A stretch of 64,000 nt of DNA. It comes from Puffinus mauretanicus. Taxonomy: Eukaryota > Chordata > Aves > Procellariiformes > Procellariidae. Of the stretch, positions 24,230 through 34,790 are shown piece by piece. Position numbers and translations under genes: made by a program. Below the pieces are notes generated by a model, which saw only the letters and a list, made by a program, of their open reading frames with translations, ran no database searches and was not told the DNA's origin. The first letter of the stretch is position 1. Each line of letters opens with the position of its first letter. The stretch lies in assembly GCA_023333565.1 (NCBI GenBank), contig JAJKFH010003022.1, forward strand, positions 1 through 64,000, in the 5' to 3' direction.

Positions 24230-24560
24230 TGGTTAACTGCTGCACTGAAGTAATAATCCTGCCGCTAAATCCAGAATTTAAATGCCTCAAGGGCTTAAGG
24301 GCTGTCAGGAGCTAGAATTCATTTCCAGAGGTTTTATTTAGTTGCAGCAGCAATTTTACCTGGGGGTGACAGTAAATTTGAGAAATACAGGACTAATAAT
24401 TTAACAGAATTGGCTGCGGTATTTTTTTAAAGACACACAAACACACACACATAAGCTTGATGAAATGAGTTCTGCACATTGCACGCTTGCAGGTTTCATT
24501 TGAATGAAAATGATTAATGGGAACACAAAGAAAGAACACAGCACAGCAACAAAACAAATC
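24230..24560. promoter_or_regulatory. Candidate regulatory element with (CA)n
   Basis: AT-rich block with many homeodomain-type cores (AATTTAAATG, GACTAATAATTTAACAG, TGAATGAAAATGATTAATGG), interrupted by an imperfect CA microsatellite at 24432-24451. The flanks look better kept than the surrounding sequence, but this is only a visual impression. Confidence 0.25.
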
Positions 24561-25179
24561 AGCTCGGCCTCCTAAAGGTCAGAACAAACCTGCCTCCTGA
24601 TTTGGAAATCATCTCCTAGGACAACATCAGGCATTTGCTTCTGCATCCACCTCTTGCCTCTCCCAGCTGATAGTTGCTGATTCCCAACACCCCAGGCAAG
24701 TGGGTGGAGCGGTAACTAAACACGCTCTTGGCCAGACGTGCAGGACATGATCAGAAAGAGTGATTTACACCACCGGCTCTTTAATTTCAGAGGGCAACTT
24801 TTCCCTGCCTGTGTATCAATGTTATTTGTGATAAAAAAAAAATTAGAGATCTTTTACTTGGTACCTCAGTTCAGCTTGGAAGATGCTTTCGCTCAGGAAG
24901 AGATGGGGGCTTAGCATAGCAGGAATGTGGGATTTCCATCACCAAGAAGGCAAAATGACAGCTCATAGGGAGCTCTTGCCCCATTGCCTTGGTCCCAGGC
25001 ATGAGCAGAGCAAATAGCCTTCCTGTCCCCTTCCTGTGCCGCATAACAGCACCTAGGGACAACCCTCTGTAGAAGTTCCCATCTCTTAGCCCAGCCAAAC
25101 TGCTGTTTCAGGGAGAGAAATGAGTGTCTGGGAGACTGGGTCCAAAAAGGGAACTAAACTTCGCAGCTGTGAGGCTTAC
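24561..25179. other. Non-coding sequence, no gene seen
   Basis: Unique sequence. An A9-10 run sits near 24832-24841. No recognised feature. Confidence 0.55.
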
Positions 25180-25420
25180 AGAAAAACTCCCCGCCACTGT
25201 AATTGAGAAATATGTTCTTTTCTGCATTTATAATTGGGACAGAACAGATGGCGAAGGCTTTGTTTAATGAAATATGTCCATTCAATTAACCCATGCCACC
25301 AGGGAATCGGCAATGCAAAAAGAATCGGTGTCCCACTGCTGTAACGGCGTCCTGCTGCCCAAACCCGCACCCTTGGACAAGGACCGGGATGCTATGGGCA
25401 GGACTCAGAGACACAGGTTG
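25180..25420. promoter_or_regulatory. Candidate conserved non-coding element
   Basis: AT-rich left half with homeodomain/POU-like text (TGCATTTATAATTGGGAC, TTTAATGAAATATGTCCATT, CAATTAACCCATG). The right half holds a GAATCGG heptamer twice (25304-25310 and 25322-25328) on either side of CAATGCAAAAA, and then AACGGCGTCC. At least six CpGs are retained between 25250 and 25395. No coding frame of note. Confidence 0.35.
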
Positions 25421-25470
25421 GACTTGCTGAACCTTGCTCAGCTGCCATTCCTGCTTCCCCTGAAGCTTTG

Positions 25471-25502
25471 TTTCTTTTCTTTTCTTTTTTTTTTTCCTTC
25501 TT
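25471..25502. repeat. 32-bp polypyrimidine tract
   Basis: An uninterrupted T/C run (TTTCTTTTCTTTTCTTTTTT onward). On the opposite strand it is A/G-rich. Possible simple repeat or reversed tail; no flanking element was recognised. Confidence 0.75.
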
Positions 25503-25664
25503 GGGCTGATTGCAGGTTTCAGAGCTGTGTCCAGAGATTTTGGACCCTGTGATCACTCTTGCCTTGACAGCACACATAAAAGTTATCTGGTCTCCATGGT
25601 AATTGCAAAAGGAAAGGCTTAGGGGTCCAGTAGACAGGGAGCTGTACCGAAGGGAAGCAGGCCC

Positions 25665-25765
25665 CATTGCTAGCTCTGTCATCATACTTTGGGGAGGGGA
25701 ACCGCATCCATGCCTCAGTTTCCCCATCTGTGCTGATAAATAGCTCTTAATACTCCGTGAACACC
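25665..25765 (-). repeat. MIR/CORE-SINE-like relic, reverse orientation
   Basis: Blocks follow the reverse MIR consensus: ATTGCTAGCTCTGTCATCAT, then CTTTGGGGAGGGG in the place of accttgggcaag, then CATGCCTCAGTTTCCCCATC (near-perfect to gtgcctcagtttccccatctg), then TAAATAGCTCTTAATACTCC (the usual aataatact tail). This is one of the better relics in the window because the central block is long and clean. Confidence 0.6.
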
Positions 25766-26279
25766 CCAGCATGTGGTTCTCTGACAGTTTGAAAATCGAC
25801 CATCAATCAACACATCTGTCTGAGGCAAAGCATGGTATTTGATTTCAGATCTTTGTCTGAAACTAAGATTGGCTCCTTTAAAGCATGGTGACGACATTTT
25901 GAAACACTCAAATTGAAACACGCATTCATACTGTTCAAAAGAAAGAAAAATACTCTTTTTTTGGTCCAATTCCACCAATAGCATATTTACCATGAGAAAT
26001 AAGGCAAAAAGATACAAAGGCCTAGAATTAGATCAGGTGAATCTAGAGTAAGTATTTTTATGCAGTTAAATAGTTTATTTCTAACCCTGCTCCCAGCTCC
26101 ACTGGTGCAGGAGCAGAGGCTCTTCAGGGGCGTGACAGGAATAGCTTCAGCTAAAGAAAATTCATTAAATGCTAGCTGGACTTATTTTACCAGTTTAAAA
26201 CCAAGCCATGTCAGATTTTCATTCCCAAATGGTGAATTGGTACATTTGCCAAAATACATTACTTGGGTATTTTGGGGTC

Positions 26280-26328
26280 TTGGGGTTTTTTGTGGTTTTT
26301 AAGTAAGTGAGAAAAGCAAAAAACCCAA
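26280..26328. repeat. Imperfect inverted repeat, T/A-rich
   Basis: TTGGGGTTTTTTG (26280-26292) pairs with CAAAAAACCCAA (26317-26328) with one extra G on the left and a 24-nt spacer. The left arm sits in a G/T-rich run with several GGG or GGGG groups (26264-26285). Possibly a remnant terminal inverted repeat or just low-complexity DNA. Confidence 0.5.
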
Positions 26329-26351
26329 CAACCTTTGGGTTTTGTGTTTTG

Positions 26352-26389
26352 TTTCCTTTTTTTTCTTTTTTTCTTTTCTTTTTCTTTTC
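26352..26389. repeat. 38-bp polypyrimidine tract
   Basis: An unbroken C/T run, mostly TTTTC units, directly right of the inverted repeat. With the 32-bp tract at 25471 it makes two long pyrimidine runs within 1 kb. Confidence 0.75.
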
Positions 26390-26640
26390 ATTCAGATCAG
26401 GAAGGAGAGAGAGTGCTCAGCTGCTTCCCATGCTCAGACGCAGTGCGTTATTGATCTCTCTCTACAGCACAGTGAGGAAAACAAAATACTTCTATGGGAA
26501 ATACCTATTCTCTTCAACGATGCATTTTTTTTCTCATTTTGCAGAAACCCCCAGTAGTTTATTGGTCTCTTTGGTTGTGAGGAAATACCTTTGGATAGCG
26601 ATTCATTCAGAAATCAGATTTATGCAGCCAGAGGAGAAAC
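26390..26640. other. Non-coding sequence, no gene seen
   Basis: Linker between the pyrimidine tract and the CpG-rich block. No recognised feature. Confidence 0.5.
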
Positions 26641-26905
26641 ACAGCCCGTGACACCTCCCAACAGGCACCGACAGCCCCAGCTGAAGCGTGACATACACGA
26701 TGACATGTAACACAAACCGCTCCCCAGGAACATGCCAGTCAATCCGTGCACGCACGAGGGAGCAGCCGAGGTGCTCTCTGACATCCAACAACCCCGGTGA
26801 ACCCAGATCCCTCCAGTGCTCCAGTCCGCGGCTGCAGCCGTCACTAACAGTCCTGCCGCGGTAGCAGCTCCCACAGCTTTAAACAGCGCCTGACACCTCT
26901 TCGGT
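26641..26905. promoter_or_regulatory. Small CpG-island-like block
   Basis: Hand count over 26641-26880 (240 bp) gives C 91, G 55 (61% GC) and 15 CpGs, an observed/expected ratio near 0.72. Two more CpGs follow by 26905. This passes the classical small-island criteria (at least 200 bp, over 50% GC, ratio over 0.6) and is unique in that respect among the patches I counted. No TATA box, initiator or exon is identifiable nearby. It may be an orphan island: an enhancer, an alternative or non-coding promoter, or a decayed exon. The minus-strand frames through it show no known domain. Confidence 0.5.
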
Positions 26906-29701
26906 TCCCCAAAACACTTCCTCCAAACATCCCCATTTGTCTTGTGTTATGACCCAGCTGGACTGTCTTCCTTCTCTTCTTACCCATTACAAGGGGGAGG
27001 CATACCTCTCCTGACTGACTTTGAGCTGTTTTATGGGCTCCTCTGCCTCCCAGCACTTATTATCACCCCTGAAACCAGTCTCTCCTTGGTGGGATCACAA
27101 GTACATTTTCTGGCATTTGTGACTGTTCCCACACTGTCTCGAGCTGAGCTAAACTCTTTCCAAGTGCAAAGCAGCATGACTGAAACTCCTGCTAGACTTT
27201 CATAATGAATATGAAGTTGCCAGATAGTAGAAATTCCTAACTTCACTCAATTCTCCAAATCCACTTATCAATGCTAATCAGCCAAGACCAGACAAATCTT
27301 CCCATTCTGACTAGAATTACTTTCTTCTTTTTTTTTGACAACAAAACAGTTATTGTGAAAACATCAGTATATCATCATATGTGAAGCTCAGTATTTTATT
27401 AACAGAATGTGCTAACTCATGACTCAGACAAGATATCGGCTACAAAAATGACCAGGTTGACTCATCTTTGTTCATGGCAGAAGTTTCGGAGACTCATCCC
27501 AGATCCTGCTGTGAATCATTCAGGCCTTAGAGCAGCCCTGGATCTGAATGCTCCTTGGGCTTTGAAGACACTCTGATCTAGCTCCAAATTTGCTGGTTTG
27601 GAGGGCACAGCTTGTCCTCTGGGATGTTTCAGCAGCTGAATCAAATCATTTGATGGTTTTGTAATGGGCTCAATTGGGACACCACAGGTTGACTGTGCTA
27701 ACATAACTGCTGCCTGTGACTATTACAGCTGGCTAACAATAGGACTTGAGATAAAAGGATAATTTTGCAGCTCTGAAGTCAAGGCATGCTAGATAAAATA
27801 CAATAAAAAATTGAAGCCGTCCCAAAACGCCAGATTTTAGGATCAAAGCTCTGCATCCACTTGCCCATATCAAATCACAAAGGCTGATGGGCAGGTAGAG
27901 ATGCCTCTTTGCCCAGGGTGCTGGTCTTCACCAGACTGAAGGAGCTGGTTCTGCATTTGTATCTCCTTCATAATAGCTCCAAGTAAAAGATGGTTTCTGA
28001 CAGCTTGACCACCTCTCACTCTCACAAGTTGGCTGCCTTGTCATTGGCAGAGTCCTCAAGCAGATCCAGCTGCCCAGACAGAGCTGGCTTGTACTTCAAA
28101 ACATGGCAGGCAGCCAGAGCAGCAGAGAGACGTGCTGGCTTTTCCCTACACAATCCCTTAACAAGGAATCCTGATGTTCCTGGGCATAGCTTTCATTCCC
28201 TGGGTACCTCACACCATCCGGCAGTTGCTCTGATTATCTCCGAGACTCCCCTTAGTAGAGAAACCAACAACCTTTTTTCTTCCTTTCTCTCTTGGGATGA
28301 GCACATAAGAAAACATCATTAAACAGAAATTTGCCTGGACTGGAGAGGCAACTCCAAGCCACATTAACAAGGTGAATTCTGTCCTTGCTATTTTAACATC
28401 TGGCCCTGTCAGGGTTTGTGCCTTTGCTTAAGCCATCCAAGCCAGGCCCATGCACCAGCTTCCATGGGGAGTGAGCCTTATTGAGGGTGCTTATCCATTT
28501 AGCTGTTAGAAATATTACCGTTCTGTCCATCTCAATTTCTTTTTGCTTTAACCCAGACAGCAAGCCCAGGCCATCTTCAGATGGTACCTTCTGCCCAGAT
28601 ATATCTCACTTCCCCTTCTCTTAGGATGCCTGAGTTTTATAAAAGCTGTATATGTGATTGCTCCCTAATCCCCTTCGGACACAACAAATGGATTAGCACA
28701 AGCAGTTTAACCCAGACATCTTTGCTAACCATCCTCACCTTGAAAGGTGTGGACAGGGAGCAATTACAGCCCAACACCATGAGCTGCTAAAGGTTTAACA
28801 AGCTACCGGGGCAGTGACCATTTCAGCCAGCTGAGAAAGGCTCAGACCTGTAGTCTCTGAAATCCTCACTACTTTCCCATCTCTGTAAATTCTGGTCCAG
28901 GATGGAGTTCAGGAAAAAATAAGCAGCAAAGACCAACTAATTTCACCCTCAAAATGGTGCTTTCAGCTTGCCACAGAGAGTCCACAGTATCAAAACACAA
29001 TTAAGTAGTTGCACATCGACAGACTCTCCTAATTGCTGCAAGGAGCAATTCAATTATGTTTTCGACACTGAAATGAGTCATTACCAGTCTATAGGAGAAA
29101 ATTGTGTTTGTGGGGTCGTGTTTTTTATAGCATGTGCTGTCTTCTTCCCAAAAGTTAGCTATTTTACTGCTGACAATATTAATTTTGGATGGATTATTCC
29201 CTTTAGGAACTAAATTGAGACATTTCTAGTTATAGGAACAATGTTCCACTGTAGATCAGAAAAGCCCAAAGCCATACCCTCCTATCTGGGGTTATGAAAA
29301 CAGAAATTTAAGGTCCCATCTGCCTTGTGAAATTCAACTGTTTCATAATCAGATTATAAGTAATCACACTTCTACTCTGACTTCATTGTAACTCTAGACT
29401 AGATAGGACCCTAAACACAATTGGGCTAGTACCCCAGTTCAGACCAGTGATAGCTGGTTTTCAAGACAGGAAGAAAGAATTCCTGTTATGAAAGCAGCTG
29501 GGATGAAAGGTAGCAAAGATATTTTGAAGATATTCCGAATTACAGATGCTGGAAGAGTTAAAATACACAGAGTATCCTAAGAATTGAAGCAACTTATTGA
29601 ATAATTAAAAGAAAGTTGAGTCAGGTTGTGTCTACTACTTGGGTGACTGACGATGCTTAAGAACTACAAGAACACTTGAACCTTCCTCACAGAGAGATAT
29701 C
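26906..29701. other. Non-coding sequence, no gene seen
   Basis: Unique sequence. An AP-1-like site CATGACTCAGAC lies at about 27418-27429 within AT-rich text, and T-rich runs lie near 27330. Frames up to 110 codons are unrecognised. Confidence 0.5.
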
Positions 29702-29716
29702 TTTTTTTTTTTTTTT
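29702..29716. repeat. Poly-T run of 15
   Basis: T15 between GATATC and ATTGTTCC. Simple mononucleotide repeat; no associated element was recognised. Confidence 0.8.
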
Positions 29717-30931
29717 ATTGTTCCTACAGCAATTTGAAAGCAAGATGATTGCAGAGTGGTGAGATTCAGCAGCACTGAATAAGTCCTGTTTTGAGAGCTC
29801 TGGGTTAAACAGCACTGATTTAGATGTTCATGCCTGCACAGTAGTTCAGCAAAGATAACAGGTTGCAGTAGCCACTTGGTAATTGACCTATGGTGATTTA
29901 AAACCTTAATTTGCTTTCATGCTTCCTGATTTAAAACAGTGTGTGCACTTGGGCATAACTGCCTTAAGAGGTCTGAGCAATATTTTAGCCTGGATTCCTC
30001 AGGAAACAAGGCTTAACAGAGCATACAGACTATCCCTCCTAATAACTCCTAAATGCATTGGCCATCTTCAGCCAAATTTGTTGCAGGGCTGAGTCTTGAT
30101 GCTTAAAACATTCTCACAGGTTTTGTGAAAAGCCAGAGCCAAACTCCGCTCTTGTTTATTTTGGGAGCAGGCTGTGGTTGAGCACTGTGGGCAGCTGTGA
30201 CTTGGTCACAACATGTCCTTCCTCTTGTGCGGTAGACAAATCAGAGGGGATATGAAGTGAGAAGAGGACAGCTGGGCTACTGTGGGGCTGGGTCCTGGAT
30301 GCAAAAGAGAAAACAGAAATCTAGGCTATATTGGACCTGCTGCTTGTTGAATGTCCTGTTTTTAAATAGCTGTGTTACAGCCATGACTTCATGACATTCC
30401 CTTTACATACAGCCATTGACACAGGAACGAAATGCCATTTTCTAGCAGAGACAAGCAAGCAGAGGGGTGAAGTGGATCTTCCTTGTGCTAGCCAGGTAGG
30501 GCAAGAGGCACCGCACGCTGCAGAGCCCTGAGTGGCACCTCCAGGCGGGTAACAAGGCTCCCTGGGCGATTTGTAGGCTCTGAACAGCAAAGCTGCCACT
30601 GAGCTCTGGTGAATCTTCCTCAGTCTGCACCTTTGCTGAGCTGATTTATTCAATGTGTCAATAACAGAAGCGGGCTGAGGACCGGCTGTAAAGTTCAAAA
30701 CCTGAATTTCCTGTGTTTGCACTCCCCTCCGCCTTCAGCACTCTAAGTTTCATCCTCAAGGGAGTTCAGGTTTCGGCTGGCTTTCAGGGGCAAAAGGCTG
30801 TTGGAAACGAGCCCCACTGCTTTATCTGCACAGGGTGGATCAGAGGATGCTCATTTTCACAGACTGCACACTTAATGGCTGAGTTGAGTTAACACGAGTT
30901 AAAAGGCAGCTTGGTCAAACAAGCAGGGAAG
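29717..30931. other. Non-coding sequence, no gene seen
   Basis: Unique sequence, slightly GC-rich around 30470-30620. The 115-codon minus-strand frame at 30375-30722 shows no domain. Confidence 0.55.
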
Positions 30932-31022
30932 AGCTGGAGTCAGAACATCCAGCTTCCTACTGCCCATTAAATAACTACATGCACCTTTGGGCCATAGCTT
31001 CCTCACTTAGAAAAAAGGGTCA
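30932..31022 (-). repeat. MIR-like relic, reverse orientation
   Basis: GCTGGAGTCAGAACATCCAG, then CATTAAATAACTACATGCAC, then CTTTGGGCCATAGCTTCCTC, then ACTTAGAAAAAAGGGTC follows the reverse MIR order (actagctgtgtgac, cttgggcaagtcac, ggcctcagtttcctc, atctgtaaaatggg). The order is convincing though individual blocks are diverged. Confidence 0.45.
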
Positions 31023-31467
31023 GTCCCAGGGTGTCCCACAGAAGGACAGCAAGCATTTCAGGAAAGGGATGCTGCATTTTCATTATTGCTATTCCTAAAT
31101 TAAAATACAAGTGCTGACCAAAAGCTCATTACATTAAAAAAGAAAACTGTATGGACTTTGCAGAATATAATGTACCCCTCCTTACACTGGCTGGCAAGGT
31201 CCCTGTCACAACAACATGGAAAGAGATTACAAGAAATGCCAAGAATGCTCCAGAACTGTTACATTTTTGAAACCAGGCTGTGTTATCTGCAAGCACAAGA
31301 CACTGTGAAGCCTGTGTCTGTTTTTTTAGGGCCACACTGCCATCATGGTGGCATGATCCCATCAAGACCAGCAGGACTCATCTTCTGGGCAGGGAGCCCA
31401 GGGCCAGGAAGGGAAGTGCTAATAGTTAAAAAGATGTCTGAAGCTTGCAGAAATAGATATTTTCCCA

Positions 31468-31501
31468 GGAATAAAACATGACTGAATAAATGTTTTATTC
31501 C
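31468..31501. repeat. Perfect 12-bp hairpin
   Basis: GGAATAAAACAT (31468-31479) and its exact reverse complement ATGTTTTATTCC (31490-31501) flank a 10-nt loop. Either strand reads AATAAA within an arm, so the palindrome presents a poly-A-signal-like hexamer on both strands. The stem is too short for a typical microRNA precursor. Confidence 0.85.
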
Positions 31502-31939
31502 ATTGCACATAATGAATGGCAGTGAATGTGATTTGGGGACCTGTCAGAGTGGGGAGCACAGACATAGTACATGCACTGCAGACAGGATTAATGAAGTTGT
31601 TTAACTGAAACACAGGGAACTGATATCACTGTTAATTTTAATCCCTTTTCTTCTTTCCTCGGCTTTTTTTTTTTCCTTTTTATGATCGCCTTTCTATGTG
31701 ACTGATAAAACAGGGCCATCAAAATGTTTATTAGAAACTCTTGCAGGAACCAATCCATATGCAACTGCATGGAAGGTAAAGAGACATCCGCTGCTCAGCA
31801 TTTCTAGCAGATTTAACATCAAGCTCAGCTTGCAGCCTGGCAAACAACACAATTTGCTTCCAGAAGTAGTAGTGGAAAGGAGTCACTAGGAAATAAATAA
31901 AGGACGGTGCTCTAACCCAACAGCTGCTTGAACTGGTCT
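31502..31939. other. Non-coding sequence, no gene seen
   Basis: Unique sequence with a T-rich run near 31664-31678. No recognised feature. Confidence 0.5.
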
Positions 31940-32510
31940 GATCTCTGGCAGAGACTTTGCCACTTTGCAGAGAAGCTTTTCATCATTCTCTGTGCATGGC
32001 TTAATAGTGGCTGTCAGGGGTATGGAAAACTGTCGCTCTTGTGTGATCAGAGCAGCTCTCACCCCTATGCTCACTAGACAACATACTGCACAGCTTGTAC
32101 CAGCATGGGGGAATAAGGCCAGCGTCTGTCACATTGTCTCCTTTCTGGCTGCTAGAGCCATTTTTAGGAGGGGATTTGCTCCAATTTTTATAATTGCTTT
32201 AATAAGCAGAGAGTATTCTTGTTGGTAGATTGTTTCCTCCTTCAGGAGGATCACACTCCCCTTTGCCAGCTAAACCTTCCCTCTACGAGGCTCCGAGTCC
32301 AACGTGAGGAAAGTTGTGTGTGGTTTCACCTGGTTTATTAAAGCTACAAAGAGGCTTGTCCTGGCAAAGGAGCATTGTGGTGCTATTAAAAGAGCAGAAC
32401 GGCAACAGGGCATCATCTCCAGCTAATTGTTTCATTGACTTAGAGAGCAACAACTGCTTGCTAAATAAGGCACTTCTTTTCTGCTTTGCAGTTATGCTCT
32501 TCTGTCTGCC
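31940..32510. promoter_or_regulatory. Candidate conserved non-coding cluster
   Basis: Two adjacent blocks look constrained. The first (about 31950-32240) includes CATGGCTTAATAGTGGCTGT, AACTGTCGCTCTTGTGTGAT and CCAATTTTTATAATTGCTTT. The second (about 32310-32500) includes GGTTTCACCTGGTTTATTAA and CAGCTAATTGTTTCATTGAC. Both are rich in TAAT/TTTATTA cores, and the second contains a CACCTG E-box. No coding frame is recognised. Confidence 0.3.
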
Positions 32511-32861
32511 AAGAAAAGCTCTGACACTGAAGGCTTCTCAGGGCCTCTAGAAATGTTGCCTTTGGTTTTAGTCCAGAAAGACAAAAAGCAAAACTAAGAG
32601 CTGCAAATCAGAAGAAGAGGTGAAAACTCTAAGGAGATTTGCCCTCTCCCACCCACGTGAAACCCACATAACCAGTAAGCATTAGCTAGAAGAAAAAGAA
32701 TTAATGAAACTTGTTTGCTGTGTCTGCATCAGAAAATGTTAATGCTCAGCTAAAGAAAAGGCACTTGAGAGTTTCCTCAAATAAGTTTATGTTTTCAGTT
32801 GCTTTTGGAAAAACAATCAAATTTGCTTATTTTTACCAAAATATTGGAAGTGCTTGACTCT
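32511..32861. other. Non-coding sequence, no gene seen
   Basis: Unique AT-rich sequence. Confidence 0.5.
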
Positions 32862-32912
32862 TTCATATTACAAACCAGGAAACTGAAGCTATTAAGCCAG
32901 TCCTATAATAAG
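32862..32912 (+). repeat. Short MIR/L2-type fragment
   Basis: TATTACAAACCAGGAAACTG followed by AAGCTATTAAGCCAGTCCTA resembles the forward text acaaatgaggaaactgaggc then gaggttaagtgac. Only about 40 bp is recognisable. Confidence 0.35.
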
Positions 32913-34294
32913 ATTTGAGAAGAAATAAAGGGCTATTTAGAACTAGTTATTGCTCTTCGTAATGAACTGAACTGGCAAAAATTGTTTTATTTTTTCCCAT
33001 TCCTGAGTTATCCAGGAATCAAACATGATGTAAGCACCTATTAGTTAAAATACATGCCCATGCGTGTTGATTTCCCTTGTCTCAAGCTCAGCTCATTCGC
33101 AATTTAAAGCATCAACAGTAAAACATTTCTGCACTAAAAAGCCATATCTTTTCACCAGTAAAGCTCCTTCCTGAACACACCTCCCTTCTGCTCTGGCATG
33201 CCCATTTGTGGACTGTCTTTAAACTTTGTGTCTAAATTTCTCTTTCCTTCTCCCCAAGCAGGTGACCTGAGAGTGAGCCAGGCCAAATGTCCCTGGGTGC
33301 CAAACTTGGCATCAGTGTTATTGGTCTATTATCAGCAGCAAAGGTTCACGAGATCATGCGGATGGCTCCAAATCTGTAATCTTAAATTTCTGGAGCGAGT
33401 CAGTCAATAAAATTCACTTAAGGATCAAGGTCTCCTTGCAGGATGCAAGTGTGAATGAGTAGGCATTTCTCACTCTTGCAAAAAAGAAGGAAAGAGATCC
33501 TGGGGAGAGAGACCAGGGCTACCTCTGAACTGGCCAGCCTGCTTACCAGAAGCCCAGGAGACACAGGTAAGAACAGATGTACCCAAGTGCTGGACACATC
33601 CTGCAGAGTGTGATTAGTGCCTGTATGCTGAGTCAAGCCTACCTGCTAGATTAACTGTGTGCATGGGACAAGCCAGTCATGATGAGGAATTCCTCTGGTT
33701 CCAGTTGTGATTGACAAGAAAAGGAATAAGGAGGTAGGAGCTGAAAAGCTGTGTGCAGTAGCCTTTCCCTTTGTCAGAAATGTCAAACCAATTCCTAACA
33801 GCTCACTTTAAAATGTATTTTACATCCTCTTTTTGACATCTTTCCCACCTCCCCAATGCTGCCAAAAGATACAAATTCAGCCTGACAGCCAGAAGAGCAA
33901 GGGAAAACAAGAAAGAAAATAAAATAAAAGAAAGAGAGATCTCTAAACCCTTTCTAACCATCATAGAGGACAACAAGAGTCAGTATAATACACTTACTGA
34001 CAAATCAAACATGAACCACCTTCTTCCCATAAAAACCCAGCACTAATCAGGCAGGAATGAGGTCACTTATCCTAGCAGGACCCAATGATTATTGCCTTAT
34101 TTCCCTGCTAAACACTGGTAGCATAACTATATCAGGTTAATTTTCTTATTTTTTTATTGTCTTTCTCCTCTCACAAACTTCCCCCCATTCCTTTTCTCCA
34201 TCATGTTGACTTACAGAACCTGACGTCTTTGCATCAGGAAAGCTGTGGAGCTCTATTAATTGCTGCCGAACGAAGACACATATCACACAAAGAC
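32913..34294. other. Non-coding sequence, no gene seen
   Basis: Unique sequence, with an A/G-rich microsatellite-like run at 33901-33939. The string TTCCCTTTGTCA near 33768 matches the first 12 bases of miR-204 but no precursor hairpin follows. Confidence 0.55.
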
Positions 34295-34324
34295 AAAAAA
34301 AAGAAAAAGAAAAAGAAAAGAAAA
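34295..34324. repeat. A-rich (AAAAAG)n microsatellite
   Basis: An imperfect run of AAAAAG/AAAAG units. No retroposon was recognised to its left. Confidence 0.75.
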
Positions 34325-34724
34325 CAATCCACAATAAAGAGAAAAGGAAGAGGTTTTACTGACAAAACTCTCACATCTTCCGTTTGTGACTTTATGAGTG
34401 GACTCCCTCTTACCTAAAATTACATATCTTAAAAATTAGATATCTAGTCTCATTAGCCATCCGGGCTTCTACTACACTCAATGAACAGAGAAAGGGCAAG
34501 TCAGGAGAAAGATGCACCATACCTTCTTTAGAAAGCTATTTTGGGATGGACTAAATTATTCTTTGGAGATTAGACAGCTAATATAGACTAGTTTGTCCAA
34601 TTTCTACACAGCTACCGAGTAAGATGTATTACTGTCATGACAGAAGGAAGGATAAGTCCAAAGACTAATTGCTGATAATAGACATCAGCGACAATTATTT
34701 GGTTTTAAAATCTCTGGGAAAGAG
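34325..34724. other. Non-coding sequence, no gene seen
   Basis: AT-rich unique sequence with no recognised feature. Confidence 0.5.
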
Positions 34725-34790
34725 CAGACCCAGGAAGAGAAAACACTTGTTCAAGGTCACAAAGAAGGTCACTAGAACTGCTCGTGTCTC
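34725..34790 (+). repeat. MIR/CORE-SINE-like relic
   Basis: CAGACCCAGGAAGAGAAAAC, then ACTTGTTCAAGGTCACAAAG, then AAGGTCACTAGAACTGC is close to the forward MIR core (acttgcccaaggtcacacag, then tagtnagtggcagagctg). The AAGGTCACA block is exact. Confidence 0.5.

Noticed and set aside
33764..33790. miR-204-like string TTCCCTTTGTCA
   Set aside because: Only 12 bases match, the following bases differ, and no complementary arm lies within 80 nt.
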